This document shows positions 27,411 to 38,158 of a stretch of 64,000 nt of DNA, piece after piece. How positions within the stretch are numbered: position 1 is the first letter of the stretch; each line of letters begins with the position of its first letter. The translations under genes and the position numbers were made by a program. This DNA is from Phycisphaeraceae bacterium. GTDB lineage: Bacteria > Planctomycetota > Phycisphaerae > Phycisphaerales > UBA1924. The stretch is taken from assembly GCA_019636625.1 (NCBI GenBank), contig JAHBXE010000013.1, positions 1 to 64,000 on the forward strand, read 5' to 3'. Below the pieces are notes generated by a model. The model did not search any database, was not told the DNA's origin, and saw nothing but the letters and a program-made list of their open reading frames with translations.

Positions 27411-28439
27411 ATGAAGACGATGGAGCGTCAGACACAGCCAGAGCCGGGTTGGGCGGGGCCGGGTGCACAAGCGGCCGTGCCACCACGGGACTGGAAGCGA
27501 GCCATCATGCGATGGGCGCCGCCCGTGCTTCTCGGGGCGACCGGTTTGTCGCTGCTCATTCACCTGACGATGGGGGTCGTCGCGGCGTTCATCCTCGTGG
27601 GTGGCGGGATCATCGGGCAGGCGGGGGGAGGCGGCCAGAGCGGGCCGATCGGCGTGGCGGTGATGACCGAGGCGGAGTTCGGGTCCGTCATGCAGGCGGC
27701 GGGTCTGAATGCGGATACGCCGGCGGTATCCGATGCCCCGACGGCGCTCCCCGGTCAAGAGGTGGACATCGCGGTCTCCGATGTCGGGCTGGGTGGGGCG
27801 GATTCGGGCAGCCTCGCCGACGGTGGTGGGGCGCTTACTTCGGGATTTGGCGCGGGCGACATTTCCGGCGGACCGGGTCTGGGCGGTTCCGGCAGCGGCG
27901 GGGGAGCAGCGAGTTTCTTTGGTGTCGAGGCCAGGGGCAACCGCTTTGCCTACATCGTGGACATTTCCGGCTCCATGGATATCGGGGTCGGCGTGGGTGA
28001 TGTCAAGCGGATCGACCTGCTCAAGACCGAGCTGGCCAAGTCCATCGGCGCCCTGCTGGAGAATGCGTACTTCTTCGTTGCCCTGTTCAGCACGGATGCG
28101 CGGCCGATGGGCAACCGGGCGGAGTGGGTCCTGGCATCGGACGCGGGGAAGGCCTGGGCGAGGCGCACCGTCTCGCTCATCATCGCCGACGGAGCGACGG
28201 AGCCGATCAACGCCTTCAAGATTGTGTTCCGGATGCGCCCCCGTCCGGATGCCATTTACTTCATGACCGACGGCGAGTTCCTGCAGGACTACGTCAAGGA
28301 CATCGCGAAGATGAACGCCGAGTGGCGTATACCGATTCACTGCATCACGTTCATCAGCCGTGAGGGCGAGGCGAACATGAAGAAGATCGCCGAAGAGTCC
28401 GGCGGAACGTACGTGCACGTGGCAGGGCCCGGCAAATGA
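27411..28439 (+). CDS. Membrane-anchored von Willebrand factor A protein
   Basis: A 342-aa protein that is first in an eight-gene coupled unit. A single membrane segment (about residues 38-65) follows a short cytosolic N-terminus. A Gly-rich low-complexity linker (about 70-170) leads to a vWA domain with a complete MIDAS: YIVDISGSMD (D184, S186, S188), Thr in GATEP and Asp in FMTDGEF. It should bind Mg and a protein ligand in the periplasm. TIM44/BatA-like relatives often serve assembly roles. The last four bases overlap the next gene (ATGA). The 250 bp upstream, shared with pyrH, should contain the operon promoter. Confidence 0.85.
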   Translation: MKTMERQTQPEPGWAGPGAQAAVPPRDWKRAIMRWAPPVLLGATGLSLLIHLTMGVVAAFILVGGGIIGQAGGGGQSGPIGVAVMTEAEFGSVMQAAGLNADTPAVSDAPTALPGQEVDIAVSDVGLGGADSGSLADGGGALTSGFGAGDISGGPGLGGSGSGGGAASFFGVEARGNRFAYIVDISGSMDIGVGVGDVKRIDLLKTELAKSIGALLENAYFFVALFSTDARPMGNRAEWVLASDAGKAWARRTVSLIIADGATEPINAFKIVFRMRPRPDAIYFMTDGEFLQDYVKDIAKMNAEWRIPIHCITFISREGEANMKKIAEESGGTYVHVAGPGK

Positions 28440-29544
28440 TCGCCCTCGCGCTCCTGGGCCTGGTGTCGGTCACGCAGATTTCCCTGCGGGGTGGTGAAGC
28501 GACTCCGCCCGGCACGGTTTCCTCCGTCGACCCCGCCGGCGTTGTCATCAGCGCGCCCGGCGCTGCACCCATCGCCATCGGTTGGGATCGGATCCGTCTG
28601 GTGGAGGGCGAGTGGGCGGTGAAAGCGGAGCCTTTTCTGCCCGTCGCGGATCTGGCGTGGCGAGCGAGGACCCGCCTGGAGCGGGGCGATTCGTTCAGCG
28701 CGGAGCCGCTCTTCGAGCAGTTGTTCGAAAAATACCGTGGCCAATCGGGTGCGACTGCCGCCGTTGTTGCGGAGGGGCTGTTGCGGTGCCGACTTCGGCG
28801 TGGGGCGCACATCGCGGCGATTGAGCCGTGGCTGGCGACGCTCACCGCCTCGCCACCCGGCGTGCAGGTTCTTCACGCCTCGTGGGCGTCGGATGCGGGG
28901 TTGCTCCCGGCGGTGGATGCGGCCACCGGCTTGGTTCCAGCACTTCCGCCGGTGTGGCTGGCGTGGCCGAGTGTTGAAGCCTTTGCCCGGCAGACACCGG
29001 CCCCCTCCGGCGATCCTCGGACCGATGGACTTCGGGCGATGTTCTTTGCTGCCGCCCAGTTTGAGTGCGGGCACGAGATGAAGATTCCGTCCGTCGGGGC
29101 GAACGACATCGGCTCGCAGATCGTGCGGGACATCGTCTTGGCGCGAGCGGGAAGTCCGGATCAGCGTGCCGCGGCGAGGAAGTCGCTGGTGGACCGCCTG
29201 CGGGGCACGCCAAACAGCCCAACGCCCGCGTGGCTCGAGGCGTGGTGCCGCGCCGCCATCGGGCGTTCGTTGTTGCGTGAAACTTCTCCGGAGCAGCGGC
29301 AGCTTGGCGTGGTGGAACTGCTGCATCTGCCCGCCCGGTTCTCAGGGATGCACCCGTACCTGGCCGGGGTGGCCCTGGCCGAGGCCTCGGTGGCGCTGCG
29401 TGAAATGGGAGACGCTCCAGGCGCCGACACGCTGGCGCGTGAGCTTGCGGAGGGCTACACGTCGCACCCTGCGCTCGAGTGGCCGAAGTTCAGAATGGCT
29501 GCGCCGGTCCGTCGCACCGTCGCGATTCAGGAAAGGACACCCCG

Positions 29545-29548
<4 letters not shown>
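28436..29548 (+). CDS. Exported hypothetical protein of vWA/ExbBD operon
   Basis: At 370 aa it begins with a weak signal-like stretch (MIALALLGLVSVTQISLRGG) overlapping the vWA stop by ATGA. A small beta-domain follows, with SSVDPAGVVISAPGAAPIAI and WDRIRLVEGEW, resembling the planctomycete envelope proteins whose start reads like a promoter of SH3-type folds. Then comes an all-helical region with TPR-like pairs (LEQLFEKYRG, LLRCRLRRGAHIAAIEPWLA). No enzymatic motif. It is probably a periplasmic scaffold. Its stop overlaps the next start (TTGA). Confidence 0.6.
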
Positions 29549-30290
<742 letters not shown>

Positions 30291-30294
<4 letters not shown>

Positions 30295-30707
30295 AGTTCG
30301 GGCGTCCCAGACTTCCCACGGAGGCATCGTTCGATCTCACGCCGATGATCGACGTGGTTCTGCTGCTCATCATTTTCTTCACCCTGACGTCCCACTTCGC
30401 CAAGACGCAGTTGCTGCCGCTCGATCTGCCGAAGGAGAAGGGGGCGAAGGTCGAGGCCGCCCAGCCCACAGCGATCTACATCGACCTTCGCGCCGATGGC
30501 CGTCTTGCTGTGCTGGGCGTGGAGTCTGACGGGCCAACCATCGCCCGCATGGTGCAGTCGGAAGTGCTGCGCGGCGGCGATGCGGTCGAGGTCGTCATTC
30601 GTGCTGAGCGGCTCTGCCCGACGCAGCACCTTAACCGGCTTGCGGAGTTGCTCGCTACGGCCGGTGTCCGTTCCTGGAAGCTCGCGACCATCGGGGAGGG
30701 CTCATGA
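30291..30707 (+). CDS. ExbD/TolR family protein, first copy
   Basis: A 138-aa stator/rotor partner of the proton channel. It has the canonical DLTPMIDVVLLLIIFFTLTS segment with the proton-accepting Asp at residue 21, one membrane helix and a periplasmic domain ending in the LLATAGVRSWKLAT fold. The Asp, the preceding P-x-M and the length all match functional ExbD. ATGA overlaps exist at both ends. Confidence 0.92.
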
Positions 30708-31129
30708 AGTTTCTCCGTCGCGAGGACCGTCGGTTTTACCCCGAGAAGGTGCGGCTTCCCTTGGTCGCGCTCATCGACGTTGTCTTCTTCCTTTTGATTT
30801 ACTTCGTCACGGCCGGAACACTGGCTGGTGAAGAAGCCCAGTTGCCTTCCGCGCTTCGTACGGAGAGTCAAGGCCGTGGCCGCGGATCAGACCTCGCGCC
30901 CCAGGTTCTTTACGTCGAACCGGGCGCGCCCGGCAAGGCCCGCTTCCGGATTGGCGAACGCACGATGGACTCCCGCGATGCGCTCACCGTTGTGCTCCGC
31001 CAACTCCCGCGGGAGAACGGCGTGATTGTTCGCGTTTCCTCGGGTATCACCGTCGAATCCGCCGCGGCCGCGCTTCAGGCCACGCGTGACGCCGGGTTTC
31101 AGAAGGTGAGTTATGTCCCGGCGCGCTAG
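30704..31129 (+). CDS. ExbD/TolR family protein, second copy
   Basis: The 141-aa protein has VRLPLVALIDVVFFLLIYFV in the position of the ExbD helix, with the Asp at residue 25 kept and the P-x-M-I-D motif changed to L-V-A-L-I-D. The periplasmic part (FRIGERTMDSRDALTVVLRQ, GVIVRVSSGITVESAAAALQ) has the expected fold. Two distinct ExbD per ExbB implies a heteromeric dimer in the channel pore, as with TolR/ExbD pairs in some gliding or uptake motors. Its end overlaps the next gene by 17 bp. Confidence 0.88.
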   Translation: MKFLRREDRRFYPEKVRLPLVALIDVVFFLLIYFVTAGTLAGEEAQLPSALRTESQGRGRGSDLAPQVLYVEPGAPGKARFRIGERTMDSRDALTVVLRQLPRENGVIVRVSSGITVESAAAALQATRDAGFQKVSYVPAR

Positions 31130-33845
31130 TAGTCGCAGGAAGTGCATAGCTGGGATCTTCGCGATCCTCGGGGCGGGTCTGGCGAGGTCGGGGTTCGCCC
31201 AGACCCCGGGTGAAGAACCGCCGCCGCGGTCGGTGATCGAACAGTACCTCGCGGACCGTGGTCTCAACCGGTTGCTCGCGGCGCATCTGCTCGAGCGGCT
31301 CAAGTCCACCGAAGGGCCCGAGCGTCTGCTCATCGCTGATCGCCTTGGGAGCATCTACGTGGGGCTTCTGGATGCGGCCACCACGGAGATAGAACGCTCG
31401 ACTTGGGAGTCCCAGGGGCAGGACCTGCTCCGCCAGGTGCCGGAAGCCGACTCGTTCAATCTTCGGCTGAACCTCGCCAAGGCGCGATACCTTCTCGCCG
31501 AGGATACCGCGGAAAAGTACCGAATCAGGCTCGTGTCCCCGGAGGACAAGCAAGAGGCTGAACGTGCCCTTCGGGCGGTCAATGCCACGTTCCTTGACAT
31601 CGCCGCGAAGTTGAACCGCCGGGTTGAGCAGCTCGAGCGGCAGGAGGCCAGCGGTCGCGACGAGGATGGGGCTGCCTTACGGGCCCAACTGGCCGATTCT
31701 CGCCGCCTTCGCTCGCTCGCGCATTACTACGCGGGCTGGTCCTCGTACTACGTTGCGTTCCTGTCCGGCCGGCCGCAGTCCATTCCCGAGGCGCTCGTGA
31801 GTTTTGGCTGGCTGCTCAACGCTTCCGGCGGGCGGGAGCCGACGCTGGAGCGTCTCCCATCCAGCCTGCTTCGATACGAGCACGTCGCGCGGGCGGCCAT
31901 CGGCGTCGCGATGTGTGAAGCGCTGCGAGGTCGAGACACGACGGCCGAGCGGTGGCTGGAGGCCATCGAACTGGCCGATGGCGTTCCGGATCACATCGTT
32001 CGCCAGCTCTTCGTTCGCCGGATGGTCGTGCTGGCCGGTGCGGGTCGCTGGAACGACCTCCAGATTCTCGTGACCCGCCGGCGCGGCCAGGGCGAGAGTG
32101 CCAAGCCCCTGGACGTGGGTGAGGCCCGCCTGCTGGCCGTGCTGACGCTTGACGCGTTGGACCGCTGGTCGCTTCCACGGGGGAAGGAGCTGGCGCAGTC
32201 TCTGGCCGACGCGGCGCTGACCGACCTGATCACGCTCGGCGAGGTGCGGCATGTGCAGGATCTTGTCGGCAAGTTTGGGTCCGCTCCCCTGGCCGGGGAT
32301 GGGTTCATCGTCCAGTACATCCGAGGCTTGCAGATCTACGAGCGTGCTCGCACGGCCCATCAGGAGTCGGGCGAGAATCCCGATGAACCGTCGACACGCG
32401 ATGCCGTAATCAATCAATATCGGGCCGCCGCCACCGCCCTTGATGCCGCCCTCGGCGCGGCGGATGTCGCCCGATTCGGGGAGGAGCGGTCGAACGGTGC
32501 CCTGCTCCGAGGTCTTGCCACGTTCTATGCCGGCGATCTTCGCCTCGCCGCTGACCGCTTTGAACAAGCGTTCCAGACCGCGGGTCAGCGCGACCCCCGG
32601 CGTGCCGAGGATGCGCTGTGGATGGCCATCGTCGCGCTCGACAAGGCCGTCGAGCGAGGGCAGACCGGCCTGCGGGAGCGGTTCGTCGGCCTCGGCTCGC
32701 TCTACCTGCAGAAGTTTCCGCAGACCCAGCGGGCGGCCAAGCTGCTGCTCCGGCAATCGTCCTCGGGCATGATCTCCGAGGAGAAGGCCGTGGAAATCCT
32801 TCTCGCGATCGAGCCCGGATCCCCGCTGCACGAAACGGCGCGTCGGCAATGCGCCAACCTGCTCTACACCATCTACCGGCGCTCACGGGGCAGCGATCGC
32901 GACTTCGCGGCGCTGCGATTCGCCGAAGTGGCGGAAGAGGTCATACGTCTTGATCGGCGCAGGCTCGCGGAGTCCTCTGCGAAGGATGGGGCCGAGATCG
33001 TCACGCAGGTGATGGCCCGTGTGCGTCAGGTGCTCGATGCGGTCCTGGGGATGACGGCGCCCGACCTCGAGCGAGCCGACAAGGCGATTGAGGCGTTCGA
33101 CCTGATCGTGGCGTCCGCCGGGTATGACACGTCCAAGATCGAGGATGAGATCACGTACCGGCGCTTCCAGATCGCGCTCTTTCGTGGCAACGCGGCCGAG
33201 GTGACACGTCAGCACGACCGCCTTCGCGCGATCAAGGGGCCGTTCTCGGACCGGGCGGATCGGCTCATGTACAACCGCGCCCTCGCTGCCGCGCGAGCGC
33301 CGGATGCGCCGGCGCAAGCCCTCCGAGATGTGGTCACCCACGGCCTTCGCGTCATGGAGCAGTTCGGGCGCACCGCCGACGCCCTCAAGGACCCCGCCGT
33401 CTTTTCGTTGCACAACACCGTCGCCGATGCGGCCGCGACCGTCTATGCCCAGTCTCGCGACAGTTCGATGCTGGAAGTTGCAACGGCGATTGACCGCGAA
33501 CTGCTGAAACTGGGCGACTCACCCCTGAAGGTTCTTCGGCGGTACGCCGAACTGGGGGAAATCGCCGGGGACAAGGCAGGTGCACTGGACTGCTGGCGGA
33601 CCATCTTGGCAGGCGCTGGGACGACTGCTCCCGAGTGGTTCGAAGCGCGGTACCACACCATTCGCCTCCTGATCGAGACCGACGCCGCCCGCGCCCGTGA
33701 GGTCATGGCGCAGTACAAGGTGCTCCACCCGGACTTCGGCCCTGAGCCGTGGGGCACGAAGTTGAAAGAACTCGATGCCCGCCTGGGTTCCCCGTCATCA
33801 CCCAGCGGCGATGTCCGATCCGGTGGCGGTGGGGGTGGTCCGTGA
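31113..33845 (+). CDS. Large exported TPR-like protein of the operon
   Basis: At 910 aa it has a signal peptide (basic MSRRASSRRK, hydrophobic to about residue 29, cleavage near FAQ). The rest is almost entirely alpha-helical repeats resembling TPR/SEL1 pairs, for example LRSLAHYYAGWSSYYVAFLS, LLRGLATFYAGDLRLAADRF and LRRYAELGEIAGDKAGALD. The tail is Gly/Ser-rich. It is probably a periplasmic interaction platform for the ExbBD motor. The start overlaps the second exbD by 17 bp, and its stop overlaps the next GTG start. Confidence 0.7.
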   Translation: MSRRASSRRKCIAGIFAILGAGLARSGFAQTPGEEPPPRSVIEQYLADRGLNRLLAAHLLERLKSTEGPERLLIADRLGSIYVGLLDAATTEIERSTWESQGQDLLRQVPEADSFNLRLNLAKARYLLAEDTAEKYRIRLVSPEDKQEAERALRAVNATFLDIAAKLNRRVEQLERQEASGRDEDGAALRAQLADSRRLRSLAHYYAGWSSYYVAFLSGRPQSIPEALVSFGWLLNASGGREPTLERLPSSLLRYEHVARAAIGVAMCEALRGRDTTAERWLEAIELADGVPDHIVRQLFVRRMVVLAGAGRWNDLQILVTRRRGQGESAKPLDVGEARLLAVLTLDALDRWSLPRGKELAQSLADAALTDLITLGEVRHVQDLVGKFGSAPLAGDGFIVQYIRGLQIYERARTAHQESGENPDEPSTRDAVINQYRAAATALDAALGAADVARFGEERSNGALLRGLATFYAGDLRLAADRFEQAFQTAGQRDPRRAEDALWMAIVALDKAVERGQTGLRERFVGLGSLYLQKFPQTQRAAKLLLRQSSSGMISEEKAVEILLAIEPGSPLHETARRQCANLLYTIYRRSRGSDRDFAALRFAEVAEEVIRLDRRRLAESSAKDGAEIVTQVMARVRQVLDAVLGMTAPDLERADKAIEAFDLIVASAGYDTSKIEDEITYRRFQIALFRGNAAEVTRQHDRLRAIKGPFSDRADRLMYNRALAAARAPDAPAQALRDVVTHGLRVMEQFGRTADALKDPAVFSLHNTVADAAATVYAQSRDSSMLEVATAIDRELLKLGDSPLKVLRRYAELGEIAGDKAGALDCWRTILAGAGTTAPEWFEARYHTIRLLIETDAARAREVMAQYKVLHPDFGPEPWGTKLKELDARLGSPSSPSGDVRSGGGGGGP

Positions 33846-36748
33846 CGCTTCACGATCCCCGGCTGCGCCCGATTGAGAGGTTCCTCGGCCCCGCAGAGGC
33901 CGCGGGCGGTCCCTTTGCTCTCCTCGGCCTGAGCCCCGCGGCCTGCACGGATGATCTTGTGCTCTCCGCCCTCGATCGCCAGGTCGAGAAGATCAATCGT
34001 CATCCGGAGTGCGATACCCCCGAAGCCGATGAGGTTCGTCTCGCCGTCCACGCCGCGGCGGCTCAGTTGCTCGATCCCGTCGTACGTCGGCACCTCATCG
34101 CGAGATACAGCGGTGCGGCGGTTCGCCCGGCCGCGGTGGCCGCGCCGGCGCCGCTTCGCCGGGAATCACCGGCTGACTGGCAGCGACTTCTCGAGGCCGA
34201 CGCCATTCTCACCCTCGGCCTCTTTGGCGGATGGAATCAGCGGGCCCTGCGACGCCTGGTCTCATTGGCGCACCGCCGCGGCCTCACCAATCACCAGGTC
34301 GCCGAGACGCTTAAGGGTCTGGCAGGGAAGCGGCGCAGGCCCCGTCCGGAGCGGCCGGTGGTTACGCGGCGGCCGACCAGCAGGCTGCAGGCTTCGCCCT
34401 CCTCCAGTACGCCGGCCGTCGCTCTTCCCAACGGAGTGAGCACCGCAGGCACGCCAAACGCTCCCTCGTCAATCAATGCAACGGGCCATGACCCGTCGCT
34501 CAATCCACCGCAAGTTCCGGACCCATCCACAAAGATCCTGCGTAACGCGGCGATACTTGGGCTGCTCGCCATGGGTGGCCTTGCCGCCGCGATCATCGGC
34601 ATCATCCTCGCCACACGAAGTCCCGCACCCCCGCCTGCTCCATCTCCGAGCCCTGTCGTCAGTGCCCCGCCCCCGGCGGTGGTTCCTGACACCACGCCCA
34701 CCGCGCCGGAACCTGCCCGGCCCAAGCGCCAGGCCCTCCCCGTACCTGACGCGAAGGACATTGCTTTCATCCCGCGAGCCATCGCCGCCTGCACCGAGGC
34801 GCTGGCGATCGAACCCGCCGCGGCCGTTTCTCAGCTCGAACCGGTGATCGCCCGCCTCGCCGCGCACTGGCCCGCTCTTCCGCGAGACAACCGGATCGCG
34901 GCGCATGATGCGCTGGTCGAGTTCCTGTACCGTTGCGGCCCCGCGCCCGGCATTGCCGAGCGGGCGATCGGCGCCATCGGGCGCCACGCCGGCGCGTTCG
35001 AGGCAGGCCCGGCCGCCGACAAGGTCGAAGTGACGTCCAGCATCTGGTCGGTCGGCATGCTCGCCCGCCTGGGACGCGAGCGGGACTTATCGGGAACGAC
35101 AAAGAACGCCATCGAGTCGGCGCTGGTCGCGGCTATGGGCCCGGCGCGAGCCTCCATGGACCCTTCGTTCGAATCGGGCGCGACCGTCGCGGCGCAGGCG
35201 TGGCCGGCGCGACTGACACCGACCGAGCCGTCACAAGAAGCTTCCCTGTCCGCGTGGAGTGCCTGGGCATCGTGCGCCGCGGCGTTGAGCGGGCTCAGTG
35301 TCGCCTCCGACCACGCCATGGGGCAGCGAACGATCCTCGCCGGGCTTGAGACTCTTCTGGTTCAGGGCCCGGAACCCAACGCGAATCGCTCCGTCGCGAG
35401 CGTCATCAGCGAGCTCGTCGGGCGGATCACCTGGCGTGCGGAGGATGAATCGCGCCAGTGGCTGCTGCGATGGTTTGCTGACCGACGGATCTCCACAGCC
35501 GACCTGAATGTCGTGACCTCCACGCTCGCCACCCGATCCGCCGCGGAAGGCATCGACCTCACGATGGTCCTTTCGACGTCCGCCTCGGACAACACCCGCG
35601 CCGAACTTCGGGAGCGGTACGCCACGATCTGGTCCATTCGCGACGCTCTCGCCCGTGATGAACAGATCGTCCAGTGGGCCGAACTTACCCGCGAGGCCAT
35701 CAACAGCTCCTACACCAGTTCGTCCGAGACCGACGACTTCGCCGCTGGCGTCGCGCTGCTCCGTCTCAACGAAGCGGCGTGGTGGCAATGGAAGGGCGAC
35801 GCCGCGGAGGTCACCCGCATTCTCAACGACCCGCGCGGTCCCGTTGATCAAGCGATGTCGCTGAGCGTCCGAGAGCGCCAGGATGCGGCCGCGCCCGATC
35901 TGTCCGACGGCGCCTGGGCGGAGCGCTACTTCGGCGCCAAGAACAACGTGCGGGCCAAACGCGAACTCATCGATCAACTTGCCAACGCCACGACGATCGG
36001 CCCGACCGATGCGGAGGTGCTCATGGGTGAGGCGTTCACCGGTTCGCCCCAGGACATCCGCGCCGCAGCGCAGGAAGCCGTGAAGAAGCATGCCGAATCC
36101 GCTTCCATGCTCAACGCCCTGCTCGAACGGCTTCCCCGTGTCCCACGGACCGCCGCGGCCGCGGAACTTGTCAGTGTTGTGGCCGGCAAGCCGCTGCCCG
36201 GCTTCCGCGATCCGGAGTGGCCCATGGCCGCCCGCCGCGCGGTGGTTGAACGTCTGCTCGAGTCCATCGCGTCCGAGAGTCCACGCGTTCGCATCGATCG
36301 ACTCTCCATCGTTCTCTCCGCCTGCTACCGCGGCATGGCGGCTCCTGCCCCGATTCCGCCCGACCAGCGAGCCGCGCGAGTTCAGCCCGCCGCCCATGCC
36401 AGCGCGGCGGAGGTCTACCGCCGTTGGCGTGCGATGGCCGACAAGCTCGCCCCCAGCACGCCGCCCCCGATCTCGCTTGATCAGATCGAGCGCCGCCGTG
36501 TCAGCCGTCAGAGTCAGGCGAGGGGGATGGTGCAGGCGTTCGCCGCTGAGCAGGCGAGCATTGTCGAGATCATGTCGTACACCATCACGTGCGAGCAGCC
36601 CGCCTCGGCCGACCAGGTCCGCCTGATCCTCTCCAACATGGCCGCGGATCGCCGGCGTGCCGCCCACGTGCTCGAGCAGATCAAGATCGCCGAGCGGGCC
36701 ATCGGGCAGCTCTGGCTCGTTCGCTTCAAACAGGAGCCCGCCACATGA
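33842..36748 (+). CDS. Large membrane protein with N-terminal J-like domain
   Basis: A 968-aa product from GTG 33842 (GTGA overlap). The cytosolic N-terminus (about residues 20-75, FALLGLSPAACTDDLVLSAL then HAAAAQLLDPVVRRHLI) has the layout of a degenerate DnaJ-like module without the HPD tripeptide. A Pro/Ser-rich linker leads to one membrane helix (about 233-253, AAILGLLAMGGLAAAIIGII). After a second Pro-rich linker comes a long, purely helical periplasmic part to the C-terminus. No enzyme motif. It could connect cytosolic partners to the periplasmic machine. Confidence 0.65.
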   Translation: MTLHDPRLRPIERFLGPAEAAGGPFALLGLSPAACTDDLVLSALDRQVEKINRHPECDTPEADEVRLAVHAAAAQLLDPVVRRHLIARYSGAAVRPAAVAAPAPLRRESPADWQRLLEADAILTLGLFGGWNQRALRRLVSLAHRRGLTNHQVAETLKGLAGKRRRPRPERPVVTRRPTSRLQASPSSSTPAVALPNGVSTAGTPNAPSSINATGHDPSLNPPQVPDPSTKILRNAAILGLLAMGGLAAAIIGIILATRSPAPPPAPSPSPVVSAPPPAVVPDTTPTAPEPARPKRQALPVPDAKDIAFIPRAIAACTEALAIEPAAAVSQLEPVIARLAAHWPALPRDNRIAAHDALVEFLYRCGPAPGIAERAIGAIGRHAGAFEAGPAADKVEVTSSIWSVGMLARLGRERDLSGTTKNAIESALVAAMGPARASMDPSFESGATVAAQAWPARLTPTEPSQEASLSAWSAWASCAAALSGLSVASDHAMGQRTILAGLETLLVQGPEPNANRSVASVISELVGRITWRAEDESRQWLLRWFADRRISTADLNVVTSTLATRSAAEGIDLTMVLSTSASDNTRAELRERYATIWSIRDALARDEQIVQWAELTREAINSSYTSSSETDDFAAGVALLRLNEAAWWQWKGDAAEVTRILNDPRGPVDQAMSLSVRERQDAAAPDLSDGAWAERYFGAKNNVRAKRELIDQLANATTIGPTDAEVLMGEAFTGSPQDIRAAAQEAVKKHAESASMLNALLERLPRVPRTAAAAELVSVVAGKPLPGFRDPEWPMAARRAVVERLLESIASESPRVRIDRLSIVLSACYRGMAAPAPIPPDQRAARVQPAAHASAAEVYRRWRAMADKLAPSTPPPISLDQIERRRVSRQSQARGMVQAFAAEQASIVEIMSYTITCEQPASADQVRLILSNMAADRRRAAHVLEQIKIAERAIGQLWLVRFKQEPAT

Positions 36749-37668
36749 ATCGGTTGCTCCTCATCGCTGTCACCATCGCGGTCGCCCTCGCGGCATCGCC
36801 GACCGCCGCGACTCGCGCGGCGTCTCAGCCGGTCACCACGCGCGGCGTCGAGCCCATCCTGCCCCCGCTCGACGCCGTCATCCTTGCCAAGCTCGCCGCG
36901 CTCTCGCCGGACCAGCCGGAGGGTTACTTCCTTTTGGCGGAGGAAATCGCGGATGGCGCGGATGATGAACCGCGTGCCAACCTGGCCCGCACGCTGTTCG
37001 TTCTCGCCTTCGAACTCGACCGAAAGCGGGGCGGGACCACCTTGGCCGCCAGCTGCGCGATGGGCATTGCTCGCGTTGAACGCCTGGAACGCGACAAGCG
37101 CTGGCTTCTGGCCATCGCCAGCTCGGTGGACCGCCGCTACGCGCTTCCCGACTGGAACGTTGGTGCGACTCTTGCCATCTCGGATGAAACCGCGTTCAAA
37201 GCAGCCTCGGTTCTAGGTCTGGCCCGCTCCGGGGATGGCCGGGAGGCGCGTCGTCTCCTGGACCAACCCGGCGTCGCCGAGGTCCTCCGCCGGTACGAAC
37301 GCGCGATCGGGGCCACGGGCCTCACGGGCGCCCTCTCCCGCTTGAACAAGTACATCCAATCCTGGCCCTGTCCGGAGTGCGGCAACTCGCGAATGGTCAA
37401 CAAACCGGGTGAGCGGGGCGTCGAGGTTCGTCTGTGCGGCACCTGCCGCGGCAACCCCGGTCCGAGGCTCGACGAAAGTGAGTACATCTCACAGCTCCGT
37501 TTCGAGGCGATGCTGCTCGATGGGATCCAGCGTTCGTGGGCGGCGCAAGTTGTCGTGGACCAAGGCGCTCCCCTGCGGGATCCCGATCTTGACGAGCTCG
37601 CCCCAACGTACGGCGTGGACCCCGGCAAGCCGTACTTCCGAGACTTCAAGTGGACCGACCGCCCATGA
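36745..37668 (+). CDS. Exported protein with CxxC zinc-ribbon-like pair, last of operon
   Basis: A 307-aa protein with a signal peptide (residues 1-28). A helical region of TPR character follows ([32 protein letters not shown]). Then comes a zinc-ribbon-like pair, [10 protein letters not shown] at about residue 209 and [11 protein letters not shown] at about 231, which resembles half of a DnaJ cysteine-rich domain. Finding such a ribbon in a predicted periplasmic protein is odd. It may bind metal, or the N-terminal hydrophobic stretch may be an anchor. ATGA overlap with the previous gene. Confidence 0.65.
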   Translation: MNRLLLIAVTIAVALAASPTAATRAASQPVTTRGVEPILPPLDAVILAKLAALSPDQPEGYFLLAEEIADGADDEPRANLARTLFVLAFELDRKRGGTTLAASCAMGIARVERLERDKRWLLAIASSVDRRYALPDWNVGATLAISDETAFKAASVLGLARSGDGREARRLLDQPGVAEVLRRYERAIGATGLTGALSRLNKYIQSWPCPECGNSRMVNKPGERGVEVRLCGTCRGNPGPRLDESEYISQLRFEAMLLDGIQRSWAAQVVVDQGAPLRDPDLDELAPTYGVDPGKPYFRDFKWTDRP

Positions 37669-37726
37669 CGAGCTTTCCGCACCGACGCCCGGGGCTTCTA
37701 CACTTGCCCCCCAAGGAGTGCCCTTC

Positions 37727-38125
37727 ATGGCAGACGCCGCCCCCACGCCGGCCACACCCGCCGCTGAGCCCCAGCCCAAGCCCCAAATCACCTTCGACGA
37801 GTTCGCTCGCGTCGATCTCCGCGTTGCTCGCGTTGTGAAGGCCGAGTTCCACCCCTCCGCCGACAAGCTGCTCAAGCTCCAGCTTGACGATGGGTCCGGG
37901 ACACCTCGCCAGATCTGCGCCGGTATCCGCGCGTACTACAAGCCGGAGGACCTGGTCGGCAAGCTGATTGTCATCGTCGCCAATCTTGCCCCGCGCATGC
38001 TGCGCGGGGAGGAATCGCGCGGCATGCTCCTGGCCGCCGGCGATCCGCCCAAGGACGCTGAAACCCGGCGCGTGGTCGTTCTCACGCCGATGGCGGATAT
38101 TTCCCCCGGCGCGATCGTGTCCTGA
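37727..38125 (+). CDS. tRNA-binding domain protein (MetRS beta / Trbp111-like)
   Basis: The 132-aa protein carries an OB-fold tRNA-binding domain: [68 protein letters not shown], and a terminal [15 protein letters not shown]. This equals the C-terminal domain of MetRS or stand-alone Trbp111, which binds the outside corner of tRNA. A 25-residue Ala/Pro linker precedes it. AAGGAG stands before ATG 37727. It lies 58 bp after the vWA/ExbBD operon but seems unrelated in role. Confidence 0.88.
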   Translation: MADAAPTPATPAAEPQPKPQITFDEFARVDLRVARVVKAEFHPSADKLLKLQLDDGSGTPRQICAGIRAYYKPEDLVGKLIVIVANLAPRMLRGEESRGMLLAAGDPPKDAETRRVVVLTPMADISPGAIVS

Positions 38126-38158
38126 CAGGCAGGCTCGCGAAGTGCGGCATGAAACAAC

